A DNA stretch of 64,000 bases, taken from the NCBI RefSeq assembly GCF_026213295.1, contig NC_079413.1, forward strand, positions 23,633,612 through 23,697,611. The letters are read 5' to 3'. The notes under the pieces are model-generated. The model did no database searches. It had not been told where the DNA came from and was given only the letters and a program-made list of their open reading frames with translations. This document shows, piece after piece, positions 1 through 35,866 of the stretch. Numbering within the stretch: position 1 is the stretch's first letter; the number at the start of each line of letters is the position of its first letter. The stretch is from Gadus chalcogrammus. Lineage: Eukaryota > Chordata > Actinopteri > Gadiformes > Gadidae. A program made the translations under genes and the position numbers.

Positions 1-1319
1 CAACTGTGGGGAAAGTGATCGACCTCCACATGGACATCAAAGTAATAATAAAGAGCAGCAGTGGGTTAAACCACGCCGAGGTGAACAGAGACACAACACT
101 GCGATGACATAAACGTTCACAGTTAGCGATCAGTCGGACTCTCAGATATCGACCAAAGATTTACTTATAACGTTCACCGACCACAACCACAACAGCAATA
201 CGTGCAAGTGGTGGTCCCGTGCTACGCGACGGCTTTAACGCTAACCAAACATAAGAATCGCTTTCAAATTGATTGCACATACACTTCGGGCTAGTGAGTC
301 TCAGCGATCGTGTTATTAATGTAATCTCACCAAACTAGATCACCGATTCTCAGATGCACGGTCGCCATCTTGCACCTTTACTAAAAACGTCGCACTGAAT
401 CAGGGAAGAGACGAAGACACGGTAACGACATGCGTCACTTCCGCCCTCGAAATGCGCCAATGGGCGACCGCGGTCGTATTCCATCTTATTTTCTCTCTCT
501 AGCTTGATATTATTGGAATCAAGAGTCAGGTTGTCCAACATTGGAAACAGGTGAATTATACCTTGTTTGGAGTTGTGTCATGTAATGTTACAGGTAGGAT
601 TGTAATATTAAACTCAACTCAGTGGATATCTCCACAGTTTAATATGATTTGATTCCATTACATTTCATCGCCTTATATTGCCACCTATATAGGTCCATTG
701 GTATATGTTTTCAGCCATGAGGAGGTGGAGAGAGGAATGCCAAAGTTTGTGATCTTGCACCCATCTCCATTCCCTCAAGCCTTTAGCTGTATTTATTATC
801 GCCTTTTAGGAGAGTGTCACGACTTCTAGGGATAATGTCAGAATAATATATTAATAATCACATATGATAATGCTTAATACTTCACTGTTATTTTGTTGTG
901 CCTACTGGTACTCCCTACAGTTAGCGGTGTTTGGGCCTGGTTAGTTGCCACTGTGGCACTTGGTCACTTGTTCTGCTTTATTAGGCGTTTCTACCTGTTG
1001 CCATATTCAGCCTTATGTGTTGAGGTTGCTTTGGGCCAGCCTGTAGGAGCTGGTACGGGCTCGTGGCCTTGGTGCCTTGTTTCTTTCCTGTTTTTGTTGA
1101 CCAAGGGAGCTAGGCATATCCTTTAGCTTTTCTTTGGGGCAATTAGACTTGTTTTTAAGGTCACCCTGATGATGTATAACTTCTTCGACCCATCTGAAGC
1201 TTGATATTATTTTGTTGCAATAAATCCTTTGTTTTGAAGTCAAGTGTCTGTACTATTTGAGTTGGCTTTGTGTTACCTGCTCTATCCCCTAGACTTGAGG
1301 GTCGTTACGAGGGCGGCTC

Positions 1320-1508
1320 TTGGGCGACCGCATCCCAGCGAGGACCATCCTGGATGTGGTCTTCAGGGAGGAGGACTATGGAGAGGGGCACCAGTTGGCA
1401 GATGAAGACCTCTTTGTTGTAGCAGAGCTTATAGAGTATTCATCAGCAGAGCTCCCGGTTTCAACCAAGAGAAAAATATTTCAGTTGGTATATTGCTCCG
1501 CAGTCTAA
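1320..1508 (+). other. Unassigned coding-like open frame (62 codons)
   Basis: The frame contains acidic stretches (REEDYGEGHQ, ADEDLFVVAELIEYSS) with protein-like composition and low repeat content, unlike the surrounding DNA. No family was recognised, there is no clear initiator context, and no splice partner was found. It may be a fragment of a transposon protein or a chance open frame. Confidence 0.15.
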
Positions 1509-2850
1509 TCTAATTATTATCTCATCGTTTGACAGACTGAGATAAGCTGCTCAGCTGTAGAACTGGGAGAACCTTCCATTGGCCTGTTCTGTGAGTGTTC
1601 CTAATTACTTTAAAGTCAGTACGCAGTTGTGTTCAGTACATTATTTTCGAGTTAATCACTGGCTTTTGCCGGGAAAGATTTTTATTTATTTATTTTAATT
1701 CTCATCCAGTTGTCCATTGCTATAAACCTAGTGCATACTTATAGTCTCAATCCAACTTGTGCTCAATCCATATGTGTATAAAACCGGATTGATTGTGTTC
1801 CTTAGCATTGGCGTATCTATCTTGGCAGAAAGCACTCCAAGGAGAGCGTGAGAGAAGATGTGTGCAATTAAGATGCAAGTGCAGTCTTGTTTGCCATTAA
1901 CTAGTAGTCAAAATAAGTGACAAAAAGAGACATTAGAATAAACTATTTACAGAATATTAGCTTTGCATTTGCATCCCACAGATGTATTTGTTTTATTATG
2001 ATTAACCTACAGCCTCATAAGCTGCTCACCAATATATTTGATTCAGTTCATAATGAACCATAAGATGATTAATCACTTCATTGTTGTCACTGATGTACTT
2101 TGCAGTCATGACAAAGGGACTCAATGTTGTCAATGCTGTATAGTTTTGGGTGCCCTCAAAATGTTGAAGTATATTTAGTAATATAATAACAATAAAAGCA
2201 GTAGTCTGGATAAATGACAAATATTTTGCGATACTAATATAATGTAATTGTAAATTGTCTTGTCTGCACATCTTAATCTCTCCCTAAATCTAATTTGACT
2301 GTTATGGTGAGATCCAATGGTTTCGTTATAAAATGAAACATGAAACTCACTGCAGTTAATAATGAAGGGCAAAGAGCTTGACCCACAAAGATAAGGACAA
2401 AGCGGTCATAACGCAGTGGACAAAAAGGCTAAGGTGATAGCAGATTAACCACCAAGAAGACTAGTGTGAGAATGTTACACACAAAAGAAGTATGCATGAG
2501 TAGTCAATTTTCCAAGTCCTTTGCGATGCTTGTGGAACCCGGGCATGTATTGCCTGATGCCTTGTTTTTTTGTAATTATTTTAAACATCGTTAATCAAAT
2601 AGTGCTATTTCGCAATACTCTCAGGCATGTTTCCCCCTTCAAAAATAGATTGATAAAACCCAAACATGTGAGATGAATTATACGAGTTGGTGGCCAAATG
2701 CCTCATTTAATATAAGCAAAATAACGTCAAACAAAGTCAACCAGCCTATCTACACTTGTGAATGAGTCGTTTTGTAACGGGATGCCTTTCCTAATCAATT
2801 AAAGCACCTTAATTTCTCTTACCATCCGGAGAGACGTAAGACATAGAGCA

Positions 2851-2914
2851 CGGGTCCCCAGGTCCCGGGTCCCCGGGTCCCCGGGTCCCCGGGTCCCCAG
2901 GTCCCCGGTCCGGT
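2851..2914. repeat. 10-bp GC-rich minisatellite
   Basis: About six tandem copies of a unit close to CGGGTCCCCG, with CAGGTCCC variants. It contains CCCGGG palindromes. Confidence 0.85.
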
Positions 2915-3323
2915 CGGGGAGCTGGCCTTGGTGCTGATCCCGTCAGCGTTGACTAGATTAGTGATCAGAAGATTTCTTTATCTAACGCGACTTAGGGATT
3001 TCTGACGGCTTTGAGTAACAGAGGCTGTTGGTCCTCCTGCATGTGGATGACCCCCCAGTTAGGGGGCAGATATTGAGTCCAGAACCGAGCACCTGTTACC
3101 TGGAGGGGGTCCCCCCTATAGCCACGGCGCCTGGCTGCCTCCCGTCTGCAGTGCTGCTCAGCGTCGGGGCCGCAGGTCTTTGGGCGTTGGATGACAGCCA
3201 TCCCCAGGCACCACCACCTCCCATGAACACCGCATTAACATTCATCACGATAGCAATTAAATCGAACTGCAGGCAGTTACTACGAGAGGGATCATCCAAG
3301 TTCATGTCTATGGCAACTATAAC

Positions 3324-4083
3324 CAGTGGCGGACTCATGGAGGCACAATAACCGGGCCTCCATGGTTGAAAAAGTGCCCTCAATAGTAACGAATACGAGA
3401 GAAAGTGCCTTATTGGCTGCCCTTTACATGTGAAAAAAGTTATTGGGTGCCCTCTGGTGCCCCTTCATACAATAAAGTATGATGAGCCCTCTGGAACAAG
3501 AACATTCGATAACGTGCCTCAATGAGTGCCCTCTTGATGCCCTTACAGTGCCCCCATGGGCCTCAATGAGTGCCCTCTTGATGCCCTTACAGTGCCCCCA
3601 TGGGCCTCAATGAGTGCCCTCTTGATGCCCTTACAGTGCCCCCATGGGCCTCAATGAGTGCCCTCTTGATGCCCTTACAGTGCCCCCATGGGCCTCAATG
3701 AGTGCCCTCTTGATGCCCTTACAGTGCCCCCATGGTTGAGTGCCCTCTTGATGCCCTTACAGTGCCCCCATGGTTGAGTGCCCTCTTGATGCCCTTACAG
3801 TGCCCCCATGGTTGAGTGCCCTCTTGATGCCCTTACAGTGCCCCCATGGGCCTCAATGAGTGCCCTCTTGATGCCCTTACAGTGCCCCCATGGGCCTCAA
3901 TGAGTGCCCTCTTGATGCCCTTACAGTGCCCCCATGGTTGAAAAAGCGCCATCTACCCTAGAGTGGCGAATGCAAGAGAAAGTGCCCTAGCTTTTCGCCC
4001 GCTGTTTGCGCCCCACGTTGTGCAGAATGGGCCCTTTTTCATTTATTCGCCCCTGCCCTTCAAACAGTCTGAGTCCGCCACGG
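3324..4083. mobile_element. Non-autonomous hAT-like DNA transposon
   Basis: The left end reads CAGTGGCGGACTC and the right end reads GAGTCCGCCACGG, forming inverted termini of about 13 bp with one mismatch. Flanks are ACTATAAC on the left and ACTAACGA on the right, a possible decayed 8-bp target duplication. No transposase frame is present. Subterminal sequence (ATGGTTGAAAAAG followed by GAGAAAGTGCC) occurs at both 3361-3408 and 3935-3985, on either side of an internal tandem array. CAGTGGCG-type termini are typical of hAT elements. Confidence 0.65.
3517..3940. repeat. 38/44-bp minisatellite inside the hAT-like element
   Basis: About ten tandem copies of a unit built on AGTGCCCTCTTGATGCCC and TTACAGTGCCCCCATG. 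Long copies are 44 bp, with GGGCCTCAATG between blocks. Three adjacent copies are 38 bp with GGTTG instead, and are flanked by long copies. Confidence 0.9.
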
Positions 4084-6559
4084 ACTAACGACTGTAGAAT
4101 GTAGGCTACGAGATGGCACTCTCGTGTCCCTTTAGTAGCAGCTCAACCTGTGAGCAGAGCAGCTCAGATATCACGAATGACCGGTAAGAGCCTGACTGAT
4201 ATCGATTGATTAGGGTTAATAAATGTCGCTAACAGGTAAGCTTGGAATACCCCTCGTCACACAGTACTTTAGAATTCCAAAATAAATATTAATCACTTTT
4301 ACACTTTAATTAAATAATTATGAGATGAGTACAGCACTCGCTGCTGTTTTATTCTCTATGCGTCTTTAAAATCTGTTGTGACAAGGTGATCCAGGAGGAG
4401 ATAAACTGGTCCTTGGACCTCTAGCTTTCACCGATAGCCAGCCTCAAAATGTCACTGATGGATGAGTTTTAGGACTTCCTTCTCTGGCGTGGTTGGTTTC
4501 CATCGCTGGCACAATGAATGATCCATAAAGCTCCTGATACCCTCATCCTCCCCTTGTTCAGATGTTCTGCCCATTCGACGACATTATTCTTGTTTAGGAA
4601 GGCACAGAGAAACCTAACCATCGTCCCTGGTATGGGTAGAAAGGCCCTTGCAGCTGCATACAGCATATAACAGAGTAGCCATCAATTAGATTCAACACTA
4701 GAGAATCGTTTCATTTATTTTAAACCACAGTAAACCGTTTTCTTAACAACAACCACTCATGTCTGGAAAAAACTGTTTTATTCATTTCTGAACCTAAAAA
4801 CACAAAACAAAATGTGCCGATACAACATCTACCTTTACTGAACTGAAGAGAGTTAATGCTCGTTACAGATGCAGCCGCTTATTAATAGTTAGTGAACAAG
4901 TAAATCAGGGGGGAAATTATTAACAACCAATAACTTTATTAGTTCACAAACAAATGCTGATTGAGCCATAAAATAAAACCATCCACCATCGTCTATACTT
5001 TGAACATATCTGTACAACGGGACAATGTGGCAATTGGGGCATCGTTTATGCAAATCACAACTTAAATTAAACACAGAAAAGTTTCATTGAAAAATTATCA
5101 AATGTAGTCAAGTAGAACAATGACCAAAACGACTAAACCAGCTCAATGTAAACCGTACCTTTGTGACAACAAGGAGTCGAACAAATGAATTAAAACACAG
5201 ATTATTCAGAGTGGGCTGAACTTTGAAAGGTGTGTTTGACCTATGATGACATCTCTGTGGAAAGAAATGGTTGCTGTGAACCGATTGGCTCAAATGGTGG
5301 CTCAAGGTGATGTCAAAACCGTCACCTTGTGGCGCTTATCCATCCGTACTATACATGATCAGTTTGGTACGTACTGCAGCCCTGCACGGCTGGAAGTAGC
5401 TTCTCCATTACAACCGGGCTTCCAGTGTGAAGGTAGGACATGCTCGCCCCTTATGTTCTTAACTGATGACACGCTTGAGTTGTGTTTGCCATAACGAACC
5501 TTACCACCCTTTTAGTTCTATAGTCTACCATGATATCGGATTGATTCGTTTTAAGACGCGATTCACATATTAGGGTTGTTTCAGACGGAAGGCGACACAC
5601 AATGACATCGAGCATCTTCAATATTGTTCAAGTTCCAGTGGTGGTGAAAACGCAAATCAGAAAGGCCCGACACGGCAAAAAGAGCCAATGGAACAACGCC
5701 AAGAGATTCATTTGAGCCAAATACGTGATTGGAGATGGTGTCCATGCTGTATAGCAACTGTGCAACTCAGTAGCTTCTATGTCAAGCAAATATGTTTGAC
5801 AATAAACACTGAGCTCTGCCCTCGCCTTTCTGCTCCCACTGCCAGTCAATAGAAAGAAAACTAAAGCTTATTAAGCTTAGACGAATGAAGCCTTCTTCTG
5901 TCTAAAAAGGCACTCACCCGATTAAACACATCGAGGCTCCATTTGGGCAGAGGGAAAGAGTCTTGAAATAATTTGGGCGCCTTTTTTTTTACAATCTACA
6001 ATACAATCTTTGATATTAGTTGTATTACATAATAGGAGACACCAATAACCCATCTGCCAGCTACTTTATCAGCTGGCAGAGAGAACAGTATTTAACTGCA
6101 GGCGGTTGTGGCCTCGATCAGGCTACGGTCGCATAGTACCCCAACGGGAGCTTCAATGTGTACAATTGTGGGAGCACCCCTTTAAAAAGGGTGTCAGTAA
6201 TGAGGAGAGATCACTACTGACCCACTGGCTCAGCCCACCCCTCCAATAACTTACAATAAATAAAGGCTCCTCCCAATGCAGTGCAAAACCAGATGAAAAG
6301 AAGAGGAAGAAGTGAAGACTCCTATGGAGCTGGTCTGACTGAAGCAGAGGCTGGAAAGGGATTCAGGACCAGGGGGCACGACAATGGGACCGCACAACGG
6401 GGCTAATTCAGGATTTTAACCGAAACTATTTCAATAAAAAACTAAAAACTATAAGGGAAGCTTGACTTTACTTTTTCTATTCTGACAAATTGTCTGGGCG
6501 ATACCAACAGAGACTTGACAGCCGAAATTGAACTAAAACAAACTGTAATTAAATTTGTT
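4084..6559. other. Gene-free stretch downstream of clcn7
   Basis: No exon recognised on either strand. The region is AT-rich with scattered short open frames lacking coding character. A short inverted repeat (TGCCAGCT...AGCTGGCA) lies near 6054-6077. Confidence 0.5.
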
Positions 6560-6581
6560 GCAAATTAACAAACAAGACTAG

Positions 6582-6587
6582 TTTTAT
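6582..6587 (-). terminator. Candidate clcn7 polyadenylation signal
   Basis: TTTATT on the plus strand gives AATAAA on the transcribed strand, about 210 nt after the clcn7 stop codon at 6798-6800. The 3' UTR would then span roughly 6560-6797. Other A-rich hexamers exist nearby, so the site is provisional. Confidence 0.45.
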
Positions 6588-6797
6588 TCATGTTGCTCAG
6601 CTACAAAACACTTTTTTTCTCTTTCAATAATAAATACAACTTCGTACTTTGCCTTAAAAAAAGTGCAGTCTTTTTCCAAAGTCTCGGTGACCCAGATATT
6701 AGAGTCGAATGAGGGGCAACGTGTTACTAGGCAACCTGTGAAGGTGGTGCTGTTGATGCAGACCTGAGTCCATGGGAGAAGCTTCCGGCTCCATGCT

Positions 6798-24263
<17,466 letters not shown>

Positions 24264-25774
24264 TGTCTAAGCGAAAATGTCCACCTGCAAAACAAAGAAA
24301 ACTTAGCAAAAGACCAATTCAAGCTAGCTCTCTGTTTTCCTCCTCATCTCATGTCCCCATGACCAATATTGTCATAAACTCGTGACGCTTTGTAAGGGTG
24401 GCAGGCAGGGACAAAACATATTTGACGCGTGGTGCTGGGTGTTGTAGTTTTATTAGAACATCAATAAGCCTCTATGCTTTATGCTCTGAATAATGGGGCA
24501 ACCTGAAAAAAAAAGTATGACATAATTTCTCGATGCATGACAAACCTTTTTTTTGCAGGTAGGATTGAAAATAGGAATAATCCATGCATAGAACACCAGA
24601 AAATTTAAATTGACCTAAAACATATCCCCAACGCATAGTATGATAATCTATAAACGAAATAAAGTTTGAGTTTATATATTTTTAAGTGAAATTGACATTA
24701 TTTAATAACTATTATATAATCTTTGTTTATTATTGTTGCCTAATATTGCATACTCTATATTAGATATCCAATACTCTGAAACAAAATTATTTGTTGCAGT
24801 ACTGTATTAAGTTGAGTTACTGCTCTATTCAACATTGTGGTATCATATACAGCCATGATGGCTGCTTATTGGTGGCTGACAGGAGTTTAAACAAACATCA
24901 TATTTGTATTTAAGGGTGGATGTGTAAGAAAATACTTTTTATTTTTAGTTTTACCATGCAACAATGTCTACATTCTACTTGAAAGAAAACAAATGTTTAA
25001 TAGTGCTACCAGCCCAGGCCTATAAATAACGACCACTATGACATAGTTATAACAGGACAATAACTTGAAGACCATTCCACACATATGATGGCTAAGGAGC
25101 ATTCGGTGAAATACAGCTGTATTGAGTCTCATGATGGGTGGCTTCACTCGGGAAAGTGTAGCGTGTTGAAGGATTCAACCCACTGATCAGGGGAGTAGTG
25201 GTCTTCTGTTCTGCTTTCACTAAAGATTTCCTCATCTGGGAATATCCATTTGAGATTGTTCAGCTTCTGCTTTCTGTCCCTGAGAAAAATTCGGTGGTTG
25301 CAAAACTCTGTCTAACCCCTACTAGGTTTAAGGTCTCTGTCGACATCATTCAAGTTCATTCATTCATGTTTTAAAAAGGCGACAATTTCCATCATGACGG
25401 ACGTCGTGATCGGACGATGAAGGGGAGGGGGAATGAGTTAGTGGTGAGTGTGGTCTGGTCTGCTGCACCCTTCAAAACCTCTTTTAATGAGATATCTTTT
25501 CATCAGTTGGGTAATCCCATTCGCAAAGTAGGCATTTTTATTCTCACATCCATGTGGCTCAGTGGTGGTCTATATAACCCCTGTAAGTTTCATTCTGACA
25601 AAGAGGACCAGAAAAAGGACTGTCTGTTTCTGGTTTAATAGGAACATATTGGTATGTGTTTGTTTTTTGGTATTTACCATTTCAATGTATTCAGTTGGTC
25701 AGGAATTACTCCTGCGTATCAAAGCAAGCATCACAGGTAACTGATTCTGATACATTCAGACATCAGCCGTCATT
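24264..25774. promoter_or_regulatory. Divergent intergenic region between clcn7 and slc2a6
   Basis: The two start codons are about 1.5 kb apart on opposite strands. Promoters and 5' UTRs of both genes are expected here. A TTTTGCAG acceptor just upstream of the clcn7 ATG exon (24285-24292, minus sense) implies a non-coding clcn7 exon within or beyond this stretch. No TATA box or CpG-dense core could be fixed by eye; the DNA is mostly AT-rich. Confidence 0.5.
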
Positions 25775-33057
<7,283 letters not shown>

Positions 33058-34127
33058 AGGTCCAGGGTTGGGTTCATGAGACCTGTGAGCGTGAATGAAC
33101 AATCACGTGCACACGCACACACGGAGGTCAATGATTGGTTGAGATCGGGGCTTGGAAGTGTTTGAAATGTATGTTGTATCTTACCCCAACTTGTAACTTA
33201 CCTACTAACAGTCAAGTTGCAGGTGTTATTTCCTGAATCTTCTGGAATTCTTATCCTCAACGAAAAAGTGTCAGAAACCTGGCTATAAAAGATATGTTCA
33301 CCTGTTCTCCACTGTGCCTTTGACTTGAAACAGTTCTCTGTTAAATAATATAAACAAAAAATGATCGTGGTCTGTACTACTTCCAAAAGTTATTTTGCGA
33401 TGATCATGGTGTGCAGTACTTCAATGAGTAGTGTTTGTGCTATGAGGATCAGAGGGAGCTGTGTTTATAGTCTACACTTGAGTCTTCTCAATACAACAAT
33501 ATCCAGAGCTCAGAGGAAGCTGTCGCAACAAACTCCACCTTGTCATTACTAGGCAACAACAACTACTGAAATTAGGGAACCTGCTTTTAACACAAAGTTT
33601 AAAGTTTAAAGGAAACGCCTTAATGAGGGACAAACTGTAGTAATGATGACTCAACTGAAGGGTGTAAACGCAGGGAGTTTTAATGTCTAAAGGCTGCTGA
33701 AAGTGCATCGGCTGAGAACTTGTTTAGCAGACCTAGGCCTGCTGGCTTTAAGGGCGTATGGGCGTAGCTTCAGAACATTTAGAAGAATGGGTTGCCTGAC
33801 GATCAAGGGGAACCTTTTGGATGGGAGTCTGAATCTACAGTCAGACTACTGGAATCAAAGGCTGAGGGACTGTCTGACGGATGACGGAGGGGGCCGGTGT
33901 GAGGCAGCCGCACCCGGCCCGGGTCAGGGTGGAGGCAGCACGTCTGGTGTCCGTCGAAGGATCCGTGTGCACAGGTTAAACCAGCCATCAACGCACACAC
34001 TCAGAGAGAGATCCCCTGCACAGCCACGTGGAGCACCAGCACCAAGTCTTTATCTACAGTCTTCTAACAATAAACTGGCTTTCAACATCCCCGCCTGAGG
34101 CCTTTGTCTGATGGAGCCCAACAAAAG
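33058..34127 (+). other. slc2a6 3' UTR and downstream sequence
   Basis: Follows the TAG at 33055-33057. An AATAAA at 34069-34074 is a candidate polyadenylation signal but lies about 1 kb downstream, so the transcript end is uncertain. No other exon was recognised. Confidence 0.35.
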
Positions 34128-34774
34128 CCCCCTAGGTGGCGTGTTGTAGCCCGTAGGTGGCGTGTTGTAGCCCGTAGGTGGCGTGTTGTAGCCCCTAGGT
34201 GGCGTGTTGTAGCCCTAGGTGGCGTGTTGTAGCCCCACGGTGGCGTGTTGTAGCCCCTAGGTGGCGTGTTGTAGCCCGTAGGTGGCGTGTTGTAGCCCCT
34301 AGGTGGCGTGTTGTAGCCCCACGGTGGCGTGTTGTAGCCCCACGGTGGCGTGTTGTAGCCCCACGGTGGCGTGTTGTAGCCCCTAGGTGGCGTGTTGTAG
34401 CCCCTGGGTGGCGTGTTGTAGCCCCTGGGTGGCGTGTTGTAGCCCCTGGGTGGCGTGTTGTAGCCCCACGGTGGCGTGTTGTAGCCCCTAGGTGGCGTGT
34501 TGTAGCCCCTGGGTGGCGTGTTGTAGCCCCTGGGTGGCGTGTTGTAGCCCCTGGGTGGCGTGTTGTAGCCCCTAGGTGGCGTGTTGTAGCCCCACGGTGG
34601 CGTGTTGTAGCCCCTAGGTGGCGTGTTGTAGCCCCTAGGTGGCGTGTTGTAGCCCCACGGTGGCGTGTTGTAGCCCCACGGTGGCGTGTTGTAGCCCCAC
34701 GGTGGCGTGTTGTAGCCCCACGGTGGCGTGTTGTAGCCCCACGGTGGCGTGTTGTAGCCCCACGGTGGCGTGTA
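34128..34774. repeat. 21-bp minisatellite, about 31 copies
   Basis: The unit is close to GGTGGCGTGTTGTAGCCCC plus a variable TA, AC or TG dinucleotide. Because 21 is a multiple of three, long open frames appear on both strands (for example 34199-34933); they are repeat artefacts. Confidence 0.95.
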
Positions 34775-35866
34775 GCACTAGCCTTGCTATTTACAGAAAC
34801 CAAGATCTCCCTGGAAGTTTTCAGACTTTCTTTACCAACTAATTTGACGTACGTTCATATCGTACTGGACACAGCAACAATAGTAACCTATCTTTACCTG
34901 CACATCACATCATCAATTGAATATGTCTTGTAGAGTCCATGCATTATGGGATGTCTTACCTCCCCCATTAAAATCCATATAATCCCACTAACTCTTTAAA
35001 AAGCAGCTTAAAAAATATCTTATCTTTTCATGAATCATTTAATCACTTCCTGTCTTCGCCCTTGCCCCACATCTTTTTTCTATCCACCGCATGTATTTAT
35101 TACATCTTTTCCATTGAACTTTGCTTAAGTTTATTTGTTTCTTATAAATCAGATTTGATTGTGATTATTGAAAAGGCTGGAACTCTTGTTCAAGCCTATT
35201 GGGCTTCGTTCCCTCCATGCACCATAGATGTTAATGTGTGCTAAATAAATAAACTAAACTAAACTAAACTTGCTACAAACGTATAACTTAATGGCACTAA
35301 TTCTCCATTCAATAAATGACAAACATATTTTGTGTCTGTGTCGCTCAATCATCTATTCCTTCATGGGAATGCTTTTCTGACATATTGCCTCCCCTAGATT
35401 CCAGGCCAAGTATTTGTGAAGGAAGTTTACAACCTTCCAGTTAAATGTCTACACATTAACAGTTAAAGAACTACACATTAGCACATTAAGAGGTAAAGAC
35501 GTGCACATTGTCTACAAAACACATTAACAGTAAAGATTTACGTGTCTTACACATCAACAGTAAAATAGTCCAGTTGGAGAAGTCCTATTACTCCAATGAC
35601 ATCACTTGAATTCCCTAAGCTAGCCATTAAAGAAACTCCAGTGATACTCATTGTCTGAAAACTAGTAAGAGGAAAAATATATATGCAGCATATTGTATCA
35701 CTTGTATACACACAAACACATACACACACGTGCACACAGACATGCACTTACAAACACATTCATGCACGGGGGGATTCTCACCCGTCATATTTTTGCAAGT
35801 CCAACTCGAGTCTCAAGTCTGAGGTCGTCAGTCCAAGTCTACCCACTAAACATTTTCACCACAATG
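34775..35866. other. Gene-free AT-rich stretch
   Basis: No exon recognised. A short AACTA pentamer run (AAACTAAACTAAACT) occurs near 35252-35270, and ACATTAACAGTAAA-type short repeats lie near 35450-35570. Confidence 0.5.

Larger units (their letters stand above)
1..3323. other. Gene-free left flank
   Basis: No exon with conserved protein similarity or paired splice sites was recognised here. The stretch holds AT-rich single-copy-looking DNA, a possible LTR-like segment around 840-1310 (an AATAAA near 1219 followed by a T-rich stretch), a short coding-like open frame at 1320-1508, and a small GC-rich minisatellite at 2851-2914. It lies downstream of clcn7, which is transcribed towards it. 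Confidence 0.5.

Noticed and set aside
33703..34098. 131-codon frame downstream of slc2a6
   Set aside because: No domain, no conserved motif, and no supporting splice sites. It is most likely 3' flanking sequence.
34199..34933. 244-codon open frame
   Set aside because: Translation of the 21-bp minisatellite; open on both strands for arithmetic reasons.
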